DNA of 64,000 nt from Thiosocius teredinicola (GCF_002009425.1 NZ_CP019936.1:4451297-4515296), one strand, 5' to 3'. Positions 22,473 to 31,025 are shown, numbered from the stretch's first letter. Program-made: numbers and translations. The notes: generated by a model not told the origin, from the letters alone.

Positions 22473-23072
22473 TTACTCGATCCAGGGGTTGGGCTTACCC
22501 TGCACCTCGGCGATCAGGCGGTTGCGTCGACGCTCTTCGCCGTCGACCGGGTCGGCACGGTGCCAGTTCATCAGCAGCGCGCGCTGGCGATCGAACAGCT
22601 TCAGCTCGTAGCGATCCGCCATGTACAGCATGGCGCGCGCAATGTTGCCGCGCGACGCAGGGCGCGGCTCGACCACCCGCGACCGATGGTCGATCTCCAG
22701 GTCGCAACCGCGCTCGACGTGGCGCTCGCCCCTGATCTCACGAAACGGATACGAACCGCGTTCGGCATTGAGGTCTTTCCGGGCCGGATACATGTTGTGC
22801 ATATCCGACTCGATCTGATTGAAACGCGGACTGTTTCGGCGACAGCTCTGGCGATCTCCGCAGCGCAGCGAGCGGGTCACCCAGCTCATCGGAAACACGT
22901 GTTCGATGTTATAGCTGCGGTCATGGGCGCGGAACCGGGCGCCGCAGTACAATCCCTCACCGCCATCCGCGTACAGAGTGCGCCAGAACACCGGAATCGT
23001 GTCCAGGTAGTTCGCCGATTGAGCACAGGCGGACATCGGCAGCAACATCAACACAAACATGACACGTTTCAC
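22473..23072 (-). CDS. Secreted endonuclease I family nuclease (EndA/Dns type)
   Basis: A 199-residue protein with a signal peptide containing a possible lipobox-like MSACAQS. Family motifs are NIEHVFPMSW (the His-metal centre), ESDMHNMYPARKDLN and NIARAMLYMADRY, matching E. coli EndA and Vibrio Dns, which degrade double-stranded DNA in the periplasm or outside the cell. The GTG start at 23072 is preferred because AAGGAG lies about 6 bp upstream and it yields a clean signal peptide; an ATG 141 bp upstream would add an implausible N-terminus that overlaps the divergent gene's leader. Several Cys in the mature protein suggest disulfides. Confidence 0.9.
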   Translation of the reverse strand: MKRVMFVLMLLPMSACAQSANYLDTIPVFWRTLYADGGEGLYCGARFRAHDRSYNIEHVFPMSWVTRSLRCGDRQSCRRNSPRFNQIESDMHNMYPARKDLNAERGSYPFREIRGERHVERGCDLEIDHRSRVVEPRPASRGNIARAMLYMADRYELKLFDRQRALLMNWHRADPVDGEERRRNRLIAEVQGKPNPWIE

Positions 23073-23149
23073 GTCGGCTCCTTTCCAGTCGTCACGGAGT
23101 TCGGGATAATCCCCCCACCGAGAGCAAATGAAAAGAGAGCACCCCACCA

Positions 23150-23953
23150 ATGGATGAACCTCAGGTGCAGTCCGAGATCGCCGACCTGCCGCCGCAGCGC
23201 CGCTCCGGGCCATGGAAACTGATCCTTCTTGTGGCCGTGCTTACCGCTGTCGGCGTGTGGTTGGTACCCAACAACACGCCTGAACACGGGCCGATCGTGC
23301 AAAAACCGGCCGGCACACCGCCGATCCCGGGCGGCCCGGCAGATGCCGGCGATGCCCCCAGCCTGCTGGCCACACCGGTCGAAAAAGAGGCCGCGCAGGC
23401 AGCCCAGGCCGAGAAGGCCGCTGAAGAGGCACTCGCTGCACAACCGGCGGTTGACCCGGCGCCTGCCGTGGATATGACTGAAGACACAGAATCCGCGGTC
23501 GCGATGATCAACAATGCTGAGCCGACGGCGGCCGGCGGCGCGCCGATCGCCGAGCCGGTCGACGACCGTCCGGGCGCCAAGGCGCGGGCATTCATCACCA
23601 AGTTGCGCGCCGAGGGCGACATGCAGCTCGGCAAGGTGTTCGAAGCCGCCGAATCGGCACGCGCCAACCGCGAGATGGCAGATGCCTACCTGTTGTACTT
23701 CTTTGCGGCACGCGAAGGTCATGCGCCTGCGGCGCTCGTCCTTGGCGAGCAGGCAGACCCGGCGACCCGCGACCCGGACACCAGCGTGTTCGACGCCGCC
23801 GACCTGACCCAGGCGCACAAGTGGTACCAGCTGGCCGCCGAGAACGGCGACACGGAAGGTAGCAAGAGACTTACGGATCTGCGCACTCGCGTCGAGACAC
23901 TCGCCGCCGGCGGCGACCCAGAAGCACAGAGAATCACATTGTTATGGCAGTGA
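23150..23953 (+). CDS. Single-pass membrane protein with Sel1-like repeat region
   Basis: A 267-residue protein. A short cytoplasmic N-terminus is followed by a membrane anchor at about residues 22-40 (KLILLVAVLTAVGVWLV), a low-complexity Ala/Pro/Glu-rich linker (about 45-140) and a C-terminal helical domain. The latter (ADAYLLYFFAAREGHAPAALVLGEQ, then AHKWYQLAAENGDTEGSKRL) resembles one or two Sel1-type TPR repeats, which mediate protein contacts in the periplasm. The next gene starts 10 bp before this one ends, so they are co-translated. It is divergent from the endonuclease gene with 77 bp between. The function is unknown; it may act as a scaffold for the vWA protein. Confidence 0.75.
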   Translation: MDEPQVQSEIADLPPQRRSGPWKLILLVAVLTAVGVWLVPNNTPEHGPIVQKPAGTPPIPGGPADAGDAPSLLATPVEKEAAQAAQAEKAAEEALAAQPAVDPAPAVDMTEDTESAVAMINNAEPTAAGGAPIAEPVDDRPGAKARAFITKLRAEGDMQLGKVFEAAESARANREMADAYLLYFFAAREGHAPAALVLGEQADPATRDPDTSVFDAADLTQAHKWYQLAAENGDTEGSKRLTDLRTRVETLAAGGDPEAQRITLLWQ

Positions 23954-25974
23954 CCCGAAGAACCCGCACATCCGCCCGGGCAGTACTGACTGCGGTATTG
24001 ATCCTGGTATGTACGTGGTTCTCAGCGGGCGTTGTCGCTGCCGAGCAACCGCTGCTGATGCCCGGCAAACAATCGCTGTTCCAGCGTGTGCTCGCGGTAC
24101 CCGGAGCCCGCCTGCACGCCACGCCGGAGAGCCCGGCGGGCGATGGCGTGACACCGTTCACCGCACTGTACGTGTATGCACGTGAGCAGCAGGGCGGCGG
24201 CGAATGGCTGCAGGTCGGCATGGACCGACACGGCAGCGTCAGTGGCTGGCTGCCCCAACGCAGCACGATCGAGTGGTCGCAGGGGCTGACGGTGACGTTT
24301 CGCGAGGCCATCGACCGCGACCGCGCCTTGCTGTTTCGCGATGCCGCGTCGGTCAGAACCCTGGTCAAAGGCCCCGACCTGAAAAAGTACAACGCCTTGT
24401 ACAAATCAGCGGAAGCCGGCGAGATGTCCAACGACTCACCGGTAGTGGCCATTCAGCCGCCCGGCAAGCTCGATATCCGTGAAAATTTCTATCTGGTGCC
24501 GATCCTGCGCCATGAAGATATGTACCTGGGCAACGAGCAGGCCCGCCTGCTGCAGGTGTCGAGCGTACCCTTGCAGGGCAACGTCGAGGAACCCGAGCCG
24601 GCCGAACCCCAGGTGGTCGAGCAGGCCGTTGCCGAAGAACAACCCAAGGTCGTCGACAGTGATTACCGCGCGGGCCTGGTGTTCGCCATCGACTCGACCT
24701 TGTCGATGGATCCGTACATCAACCGCACACGCGAAGCCGTCATGAAGATCTACGACGCGCTGGGCGATGCCGGGCTGGTGGGCAACGTCAACTTCGGCCT
24801 GGTCGCATTCCGCGATTCAAACGAGGCCGTGCCCGAGCTCGAGTACCTTGCACGCACCTATGTCACCCTCGAGCAGGGTCGCAACCCGGGAACCTTCATC
24901 GAGCAGGTCAACGAGTTGTCGGCGGCCAAGGTGTCCAGCCAGGATTTTCAGGAAGATGCCTATGCCGGCATCAAAGAAGCGCTGGACAGAATGAACTGGT
25001 CGTCGCAGACGGCCCGCTACCTGGTGCTGGTGACTGATGCGGGGCCTCGCGCCGGCAGCGACCCGCTGTCGAGCACCGGCATGGACGCGGCTGCCCTGCG
25101 CCAGCTGGCGCGTGACAAGGGTGTGGCGATCTTCGTGCTGCATCTGCTCACCGAGTCGAGCAATGCCGATCACGCAGCCGCCGCAGACCAGTACAAAGAA
25201 CTCGCACGCTTTCCCGGCATCGGCAGCCTGTACTACGCGGTACCGACCGGCGACGTCAACGAATTCGGCCACGTGCTCGACACCCTGGCCGGCCAGATCA
25301 CGATGCAGGTGCAGATGGCCGCCGGTGCGCAGCCACTGCCGCCCAAGCCGGTCGAACCCGAACCCGATGCCAACCCGCAGCTGGCCGAGCTGCAGAGCAA
25401 GGTGGCCAAGCTGGGCTATGCGCTGCGCATGCAATACCTGCAGCGCACCGAAGGCGGCAAGATGCCGAACGTGTTCAATGCCTGGTTGCTCGATCGCGAC
25501 CTGAAGCACCCGGAACAGCGCACGCTCGATGTTCAGGTGCTGCTGACGCGCGATCAGCTGTCGGATATGCACGACGTACTGAAGAGCGTGCTGCAAACCG
25601 CCGAAGAAGGCCTGCTGTCACCGCAAAATTTCCTCAACGAACTCAAAAGCCTCGCCGCGACGATCGCGCGCGACCCCGAACAACTCGGCAGCACCACGGC
25701 CGTCACCGCCGGTGAAGGCAACAGCCTTGCCGACCTGGGTTTCATGCGCGAGTACATCGAAGACCTGCCGTACACCGGCGAGGTCATGAACCTGTCGCTC
25801 GAAGACTGGGAAACCTGGCCGGCACGGCGGCAGATCGATTTTCTGCACCGGCTCGAAGACAAGATCAGTTACTACCGCGCGCTGCACGATCATACGGATC
25901 TGTGGGTGAGCCTGGATGGCGGCGCGATCGATGGTGATTCGGTGTTTCCGGTGGCGTTGGAGATGTTGCCGTAG
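23944..25974 (+). CDS. Periplasmic von Willebrand factor A protein resembling the C-terminal part of PpkA
   Basis: A 676-residue secreted protein. The signal peptide (to about residue 32) is followed by an SH3-like or mixed N-terminal region with GEWLQVGM and SGWLP, an acidic Pro/Glu linker (about 218-235) and a vWA domain from about 243. The MIDAS metal site is D250-x-T252-x-S254 (DSTLSM), with VTDAGPRAGSD as the third metal motif. The pattern IDSTLSMDPYINRTREAV is like the vWA part of the T6SS-associated kinase PpkA, but no kinase domain is present. The gene overlaps the upstream Sel1 gene by 10 bp. The ABC ATPase gene starts 576 bp downstream beyond an intergenic element. Role inferred only: envelope sensing or scaffolding. 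Confidence 0.8.
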   Translation: MAVTRRTRTSARAVLTAVLILVCTWFSAGVVAAEQPLLMPGKQSLFQRVLAVPGARLHATPESPAGDGVTPFTALYVYAREQQGGGEWLQVGMDRHGSVSGWLPQRSTIEWSQGLTVTFREAIDRDRALLFRDAASVRTLVKGPDLKKYNALYKSAEAGEMSNDSPVVAIQPPGKLDIRENFYLVPILRHEDMYLGNEQARLLQVSSVPLQGNVEEPEPAEPQVVEQAVAEEQPKVVDSDYRAGLVFAIDSTLSMDPYINRTREAVMKIYDALGDAGLVGNVNFGLVAFRDSNEAVPELEYLARTYVTLEQGRNPGTFIEQVNELSAAKVSSQDFQEDAYAGIKEALDRMNWSSQTARYLVLVTDAGPRAGSDPLSSTGMDAAALRQLARDKGVAIFVLHLLTESSNADHAAAADQYKELARFPGIGSLYYAVPTGDVNEFGHVLDTLAGQITMQVQMAAGAQPLPPKPVEPEPDANPQLAELQSKVAKLGYALRMQYLQRTEGGKMPNVFNAWLLDRDLKHPEQRTLDVQVLLTRDQLSDMHDVLKSVLQTAEEGLLSPQNFLNELKSLAATIARDPEQLGSTTAVTAGEGNSLADLGFMREYIEDLPYTGEVMNLSLEDWETWPARRQIDFLHRLEDKISYYRALHDHTDLWVSLDGGAIDGDSVFPVALEMLP

Positions 25975-26053
25975 AGCGGACCGCCAGCGCTGTCCGATAG
26001 AAACAACCAAAGGAAAAGTTTGAATTTTGATGCGCTGGGCTCAGCGCGCCAGC

Positions 26054-26458
26054 CCTTCTTTTCTTTGTTCGCCCAAAGAAAAGAAGGCAAAAGAAAAGGC
26101 GCCCCACGGCTGGGTCAGCGTTTCACGCTGACTACCCTGTGCTCCTCGGTCCGAAACCGGCGCTGCGGAACTCGCGATTTTCAATCGCTCAGACAGTCCT
26201 CGCGCTCGTCGGTTTCTGACCTGCGGTGCTCGGCTGCACCAAGGGGGTAGCGACACGCTCCCGATCCCGTTGACGCCGCCGAGCATCGCAGCGAATTCTG
26301 GGAATCAGCGCGTGCATGTCTGACCGACCAGCGGGAGGGAGTTCACGCGCGCCCAGAAGTCGCGAGAAGCGCAGGGAACTCCTTGCGCAAGCAAGGGGCA
26401 AGTCTTCGGGTGCCTTTTCTTTTGGGTACTTTTCTTTGGGCAAGCAAAGAAAAGTACC
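26054..26458. repeat. 405-bp non-coding element bounded by palindromes and nested inverted repeats
   Basis: The left end is a perfect 14-bp hairpin (26054-26067 with 26074-26087, 6-nt loop, core TTTTCTTTG). The right end is another perfect 14-bp hairpin (26445-26458 with 26425-26438, 6-nt loop) sharing the TTTTCTTTG/CAAAGAAAA core. Just inside them, 26088-26103 and 26409-26424 are inverted copies matching at 15 of 16 bases (CAAAAGAAAAGGC core). The interior has no convincing gene. From memory, intergenic sequences of this kind recur in many proteobacterial genomes. It occupies most of the gap between the vWA and ABC genes. Nothing else is seen in 25975-26053 or 26459-26550. Confidence 0.75.
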
Positions 26459-26550
26459 GCGAGTGCGCGCCGCCGCGCGCTATCAAAAAAGCCGTGACGA
26501 CCTGAAAAACACATGTAGCGAAGCCACATCAAGTAGAAACCAACATAACC

Positions 26551-27312
26551 GTGGAAAACGTATTTCAATCCCGAAACAAGGCGAAGCCCGCCGTCTACCA
26601 CCTGCGCGACGTGGTCCGCGACCGTGCCTCCGAAGGCGTGACATTCCGCCTTCGCGTACCGTCTCTGCAGATCCACCAAGGTGAAAAGATCGCGCTGATC
26701 GGTGAATCCGGTTGCGGCAAATCCACTCTGCTCGACATGCTCGCGTTCATCTCGCGGCCGAGTGACTTCGCCGCCTTCCGCTTCCGTCCTGAAATCGAAG
26801 ACGAGGCGATTGACGTCGCCGAATTGTGGAAGAAGAAGAAACAGAACGCGCTGGGCGACCTGCGCAAGGCGCACATTGGCTACGTCATGCAGACCGGCGG
26901 CCTGCTGCCCTACCTGAGCGTACGCGAGAACATGTCGCTATCGCGCTCGGTGCTCAGCATGCCGGCCGACGATACGGTCGAGACGCTGGCACGCCACTTG
27001 GGCATCGCGCGCCATCTCGACAAGCTGCCCGAAACCCTGTCGGTCGGTGAACGCCAACGGGTGGCGATTGGACGCGCGCTGGCTCACGAACCCTCCATTG
27101 TCATTGCCGACGAACCTACCGCGTCGGTCGACCCCTTTGCTGCCGAAAAGATCATGTCGTTGTTTATCGAACTCGCAGAAGAAAGAAACATTACCGTCGT
27201 TGTCGCCAGCCACGCATGGCGACACATCAAACGCCTGGGCCTGCGACGCCTGGCGCACCACACCCATCGCTCCAAGGACGGCTCGACCACCGAGACCGTC
27301 GTTAACGGCTGA
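26551..27312 (+). CDS. ABC transporter ATP-binding protein, TagT-like
   Basis: A 253-residue ATPase with GTG start. Walker A is GESGCGKST (51-59), the Q-loop Gln is in VMQTGGLLP (Q114), the signature is LSVGERQR (163-170), Walker B is IVIADEP and an H-loop His is in VASHAW. A charged insertion (VAELWKKKKQNALGDLRK, about 89-106) between Walker A and the Q-loop is unusual. The permease gene follows after 5 bp, so the pair forms one transporter. Sizes and order fit the TagT/TagS pair of the T6SS threonine-phosphorylation pathway, where the transporter transmits an envelope signal. That assignment is inference; an ordinary MacB-like exporter is the alternative. Confidence 0.88.
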   Translation: MENVFQSRNKAKPAVYHLRDVVRDRASEGVTFRLRVPSLQIHQGEKIALIGESGCGKSTLLDMLAFISRPSDFAAFRFRPEIEDEAIDVAELWKKKKQNALGDLRKAHIGYVMQTGGLLPYLSVRENMSLSRSVLSMPADDTVETLARHLGIARHLDKLPETLSVGERQRVAIGRALAHEPSIVIADEPTASVDPFAAEKIMSLFIELAEERNITVVVASHAWRHIKRLGLRRLAHHTHRSKDGSTTETVVNG

Positions 27313-27317
27313 TTCCG

Positions 27318-28523
27318 ATGCGTTTGGCTAAAACCCTGCGTCTGGCGACGCGTGATTACGCCCATGAGTGGCAGATGTCCGGCTGTTTCGTGCTCGCGTT
27401 GGCCGCGGTGCTCGGTCCGATGCTCGTGTTGTTCGGCCTGAAATTCGGCATCGTCGGCGGGATGCTGGATCAACTGGTGCAGAATCCGGAAAACCGCGAG
27501 ATCAAACCTGTCAGCAGCAGCCGCTTCAGCGTGGCCTGGTTCGACGAAATGCGACAGCGCGACGACGTCGCCTTCGTGGTACCGCGCACGCGCAGTATCG
27601 CTGCCACCGTTGAGCTGAGCAGCGAAAACGCCGGCCGCATCATCCGCACCGAGTTGATCCCGTCCGGAGAAGGCGATCCCTTGCTGCCGATGGGGATGGC
27701 GCCACCGAGCGGCATGAACGAACTGATCCTGTCGCAATCGGCGGCGGAGAAGCTGAAGGTGGAAGCAGGCGATAGAGTCAGCGGCAGCGTGGTGCGGCAA
27801 TTCCGTGGCCGCAAGGAGCGCCAGCATATCGAGCTGACGGTCACGGCCGTTGCGCCACCCATTGCGTTTGCACGCGATGGGGCGTTTGCCGACGTGCGTC
27901 TCGTGGAGGCATTCGAAGATTTCCGTGACGGTCGCGCGGTAGAGGAGTTCGGCTGGCAGGGCACCCGCAGCGAGGCGGCCCGCGACTACCCTGGTTTTCG
28001 GCTGTACGCCGAATCGATCTACGACGTCGATGCGCTCAAGGCCAATCTGACAGCGTTGGGCGCCGATGTACGCACCAAGGCCGCCGATATCGAGCTGGTG
28101 ATCCGCATGGACAACAATCTCACGGGCATCTATTGGGCGATCGCCGTGATCGGCCTGGTCGGTTTCTCGCTGTCGCTCGGCGCGAGCCTGTGGGCCAACG
28201 TGGACCGCAAGCGAAAAGAGCTGTCGGTGTTGAGACTGGTCGGGTTCCGCACCGGAGACATCGTCTGGTTCCCGGTCACGCAGGCGTTTTACACCGGCCT
28301 GCTTGGCTGGGCACTGGCGATCGCCATCTATTTCGCCGCATCCTTCTCGATCAACCAAATGCTGTCGGATCAACTGGCTCAGGGCCAGGAGGTGTGCATC
28401 CTGTTGCCGCAACATTTCCTGCTGGCTCTGGTACTTACGACCGGCGCCGCAATGCTGGCGGCAGCCCTGGCGGGCGTTCGTTCGGCGCAGATCGAGCCGG
28501 CAGAAGGCCTGCGCGAAATCTGA
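27318..28523 (+). CDS. FtsX/MacB-type ABC permease, TagS-like
   Basis: A 401-residue membrane protein with the type VII ABC topology: a membrane helix at about 20-48, a large periplasmic domain of some 220 residues (about 50-268), then three helices at about 270-292, 318-345 and 370-392. The cytoplasmic loop RKRKELSVLRLVGFR is the coupling segment characteristic of FtsX/MacB permeases. It begins 5 bp after the ATPase gene and is surely its partner. A long hairpin lies 25 bp after the stop. The substrate is unknown; mechanotransmission across the inner membrane is the usual mode for this class. Confidence 0.88.
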   Translation: MRLAKTLRLATRDYAHEWQMSGCFVLALAAVLGPMLVLFGLKFGIVGGMLDQLVQNPENREIKPVSSSRFSVAWFDEMRQRDDVAFVVPRTRSIAATVELSSENAGRIIRTELIPSGEGDPLLPMGMAPPSGMNELILSQSAAEKLKVEAGDRVSGSVVRQFRGRKERQHIELTVTAVAPPIAFARDGAFADVRLVEAFEDFRDGRAVEEFGWQGTRSEAARDYPGFRLYAESIYDVDALKANLTALGADVRTKAADIELVIRMDNNLTGIYWAIAVIGLVGFSLSLGASLWANVDRKRKELSVLRLVGFRTGDIVWFPVTQAFYTGLLGWALAIAIYFAASFSINQMLSDQLAQGQEVCILLPQHFLLALVLTTGAAMLAAALAGVRSAQIEPAEGLREI

Positions 28524-28547
28524 TGCCGTTCACAATCGGCCGTGGGA

Positions 28548-28573
28548 CGTTCAGCCTGGGTTCAGGCTGAACG
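28548..28573 (+). other. Stable intergenic hairpin after the ABC operon
   Basis: A perfect 11-bp stem (CGTTCAGCCTG with its complement) with a GGTT loop. No T-run follows, so it may be an mRNA-stabilising 3' structure or a Rho-linked end rather than a classical intrinsic terminator. Confidence 0.6.
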
Positions 28574-28636
28574 GCCCAAAGTAGCTCTCAGGATCAGCAA
28601 AGATCCCTCTATTGAGAAGAATTAGGAGAGCTGAAT

Positions 28637-28900
28637 ATGAAGATGTCGACCCTTTTGCTGACTGGCGTTCTTGCCCTGGGCATCGGCCTTTCTGGTAATG
28701 CGATGGCTCATGGCGATCGCGGCTACCGAGATTACGGCCACGGCTGGAAGCACGAATACCGCGACCATCACCGCCACGGCCACCATCGCCGTCACCATCA
28801 CGAACGTCGCCACTGGCGCCACGAGCGTCACCGTGACTACGGGCGCCGCCACGACCACGACAGCTGGTACGGCCTGCACCTGTTCCTCGGCGGCCATTGA
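28637..28900 (+). CDS. Small secreted histidine-rich protein
   Basis: An 87-residue protein with a signal peptide (MKMSTLLLTGVLALGIGLSGNAMA). The mature 63 residues are extremely rich in His, Arg, Tyr and Asp (for example HHRHGHHRRHHHERRHW), suggesting periplasmic metal binding or buffering, or a structural role. Low complexity prevents a family assignment. A GGAG ribosome site (TAGGAGAGC) lies about 8 bp upstream of the ATG. It follows the ABC permease gene by 113 bp on the same strand and ends at a convergent boundary with the TAXI gene. No transporter specific for a metal is recognisable next to it. Confidence 0.7.
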   Translation: MKMSTLLLTGVLALGIGLSGNAMAHGDRGYRDYGHGWKHEYRDHHRHGHHRRHHHERRHWRHERHRDYGRRHDHDSWYGLHLFLGGH

Positions 28901-28916
28901 TGCCGGGCACCCTCTA

Positions 28917-28949
28917 CAGGCTCCCTCCCGATCAGACGGAGGGGGCCTG
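28917..28949. terminator. Hairpin between the His-rich gene and the convergent TAXI gene
   Basis: A 12-bp stem with a single G-T pair (CAGGCTCCCTCC paired with 28938-28949) and a 9-nt loop sits at the convergent junction and overlaps the last codons of the TAXI gene. There is no T-run on either side, so termination is only probable. Confidence 0.4.
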
Positions 28950-30263
28950 TGGTCGGCTCACCGCGTGTTGTTCACCCACCTGCCGGCGCACCAGCTCGAT
29001 GTGTTGCCGCAGGTGGTATAGCTGGTCGGTGAACGACAGCGGCACCTTGATGTGTTTGACCTCGTGCTCGATCCGATCAAGCTCGCGCATGACCCAATCG
29101 ACATCACTCCTGTCCGAATCGAGGGCGGCTTCCGCCTGTTCCAACTCGTCATACCATCGATAGACGCGCGCCCGCATCCGCCAGGTGTAGATTGGCGGCA
29201 TGACCTTGATCAGCGGAAACAGCAGCACCAGTAGCGGCAGCAACATCACCTTGAGCCGGTCGATCAACGAGGCGGCCCAGAACGGCAGATAACGCTGCAG
29301 GAAAGGCGGGCCATGCTCGTAGTATCGATCCGCCTCCTTGCCGAGCGGGTATGCCAGCAATTTCGGCATCGGGAAGGTGTCCTGCCCTTCGAACCAGCCA
29401 CCGCTCTGATGGATGTCGCTGGCCGCCTGCAGCAGCAGGTCGCTGACTGCCGGATGCAGCTCCGGGTGAACCACGAGATTGGCGGTCGCTGCGAGCAGAC
29501 GTACACGCTGCTCAGGAATGTTGTCAGCCAGATCGACAACACCTTCGGGCAACACGAGGCTGCTGAGGTAGGCATACCGCCGCCGGTAGGCGTCGGCACG
29601 TTTGAAATCCGCAACCGCGACATCGGGGTGGTACAGCAGCTTTTCGATCAGCGGGCTTTCCGCCGAGATCACGAAAAACGCCGCATCCACCCGCCCCTCC
29701 ATCAACGCGAGTGCGGCCTTTTCGCCGCTGTAGCCCAACCAAAGCGATTCATCGCTGACGCCGTTGTCCTGCAAAAGTCGCGTGGCAAGGCTGCGCGTAC
29801 CCGACCCAACAGCACCCACGGCGACCTTTGAATTGCGCAGATCGCCCAGCCTGTCGACAACGAGCTCGCGCCGATGAAACAACCACAGAGGCTCGTAGTA
29901 CACGCTGCCGAGCGACAGCAGTTGCGGCGACGTCACGCGTTCGCCTACCCCGCCCTGCACGAAGGCCACCAAAACCTCACCGCGTTTGAGCAAGTCGATG
30001 TTCTCGACCGTACCCGCAGTCGGGCGCAGCTCGAGGGTTATACCTTCACGGTCGAGGTACTCGGCATAGCGTTTGGCAAATTGGTGGTAGGCCCCGGCAG
30101 GCTCGCCCGTGGCCATAACGACATGCTTCGGCGGCGCAGGCTGAATGAATTGGTACGCTAGAACAAAGGCGGCGATTACCAGTAATGCCGCTGGACCGTA
30201 GATTTTCAATTGATGTCTGAACGCATTGCGATCGAGCGACACGTTACTCGCTTCCCCAGTCAC
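28932..30263 (-). CDS. Membrane-anchored TAXI-family TRAP solute receptor-like protein
   Basis: A 443-residue protein. An N-terminal membrane anchor (about 24-42) replaces a cleaved signal. The TAXI (TRAP-associated extracytoplasmic immunogenic) domain follows, with ATGEPAGAYHQFAKRYAEYL, TAGTVENIDLL and VGAVGSGTRSLATRLL. A second membrane segment near residues 335-355 and a charged, coiled-coil-like cytoplasmic tail (about 360-430) end the protein. Ordinary TAXI receptors lack this C-terminal extension and work with DctQM-like permeases; none is present here. The protein may be a sensor or a scaffold rather than a transporter part. It starts 72 bp after the HAD gene on the same strand, so it may be the last gene of that operon. 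Confidence 0.85.
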   Translation of the reverse strand: MTGEASNVSLDRNAFRHQLKIYGPAALLVIAAFVLAYQFIQPAPPKHVVMATGEPAGAYHQFAKRYAEYLDREGITLELRPTAGTVENIDLLKRGEVLVAFVQGGVGERVTSPQLLSLGSVYYEPLWLFHRRELVVDRLGDLRNSKVAVGAVGSGTRSLATRLLQDNGVSDESLWLGYSGEKAALALMEGRVDAAFFVISAESPLIEKLLYHPDVAVADFKRADAYRRRYAYLSSLVLPEGVVDLADNIPEQRVRLLAATANLVVHPELHPAVSDLLLQAASDIHQSGGWFEGQDTFPMPKLLAYPLGKEADRYYEHGPPFLQRYLPFWAASLIDRLKVMLLPLLVLLFPLIKVMPPIYTWRMRARVYRWYDELEQAEAALDSDRSDVDWVMRELDRIEHEVKHIKVPLSFTDQLYHLRQHIELVRRQVGEQHAVSRPQAPSV

Positions 30264-30335
30264 ATCTACAGCGTAGTCTACTGTCGATCGCCATGAATGG
30301 CCGAATCGATTGGCGACGACCCGCAGAACGCATAC

Positions 30336-31025
30336 TCAATCCAGCATCAAAGCCGTCAGCTCATCGAGATGCGAGATCTCGACATCTGCCGGCGTCACAT
30401 CTTCCGGCCATCGGAGATTATCGCGATTCACCCACACCGTCGGCATGCCGACGTCACGCGCTGCCTGTACATCGCGCAGCGGATCGTCGCCGACATGCAC
30501 AAAGGCATGCAGCGGCAAGCCCGTGTGCTCGCTGGCCGCCTCGAACATCGCCGGGTGCGGTTTCGCGGCACCGACATCGGCCGCGGTCAGCGAAAGATCG
30601 AAGCTCGCGTGCAACGGCGTGTGTTGGATCTGCGAGTTACCGTTGGTGACCGACACAAGGACGTATCGCCCCCTCAGCCTGGCCAGCGCTTCGATCACTT
30701 CATCGAACGGTGTGACAAGATTGCGTGCCGCGCGAAACACGTCGCTCGCCTGATCCGCCAGTTGCGCCGGATATCCCTGCTCGACCAACAATTCGAGCAG
30801 CGATTGGCGACGAACCTCGGTCAGGTCGTGCGCGATATCGGCGCGTGATTGGCCCAGCGCTAGGCGGTGAGCGCGCAGTTCCTCGATCGCGTACCGCTCG
30901 GTCAGCGCCGGCGCATTACCCGCCAGCCAATCGTAGCAACGTTGCTCTGCGGCACGAATGACAGGCGCGCAAGGCCATAAGGTGTCGTCCAGATCGAAGC
31001 AGATGGCGCGGACCTGATCGAACAT
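30336..31025 (-). CDS. HAD-family hydrolase (YjjG/HAD-IA type)
   Basis: A 229-residue cytoplasmic phosphatase-like protein. HAD motifs are complete: CFDLDDTLW (nucleophile and acid/base Asp), SVTNGN (motif II), KPHPAMF (motif III Lys) and HVGDDPLRDVQAA (motif IV). The helical cap region between residues 20 and 95 places it in subfamily IA. The ATG at 31025 lies 2 bp after the stop of the nucleotidyltransferase gene, so they are coupled; a longer upstream frame overlaps that gene and is rejected. Substrate unknown. Its position suggests that it may dephosphorylate a product of the kinase/nucleotidyltransferase operon, which is inference. Confidence 0.9.
   Translation of the reverse strand: MFDQVRAICFDLDDTLWPCAPVIRAAEQRCYDWLAGNAPALTERYAIEELRAHRLALGQSRADIAHDLTEVRRQSLLELLVEQGYPAQLADQASDVFRAARNLVTPFDEVIEALARLRGRYVLVSVTNGNSQIQHTPLHASFDLSLTAADVGAAKPHPAMFEAASEHTGLPLHAFVHVGDDPLRDVQAARDVGMPTVWVNRDNLRWPEDVTPADVEISHLDELTALMLD

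Noticed and set aside
26041-26443. Short open frames inside the 405-bp element (for example 26041-26286 and 26189-26443, minus strand)
   Set aside because: They overlap the terminal palindromes, show repeat-derived composition and have no ribosome sites, so they are not counted as genes.
23944-28523. A type VI secretion locus
   Set aside because: No VipAB, Hcp, VgrG, TssJKLM or ClpV-like gene is present; only regulatory-type relatives occur.
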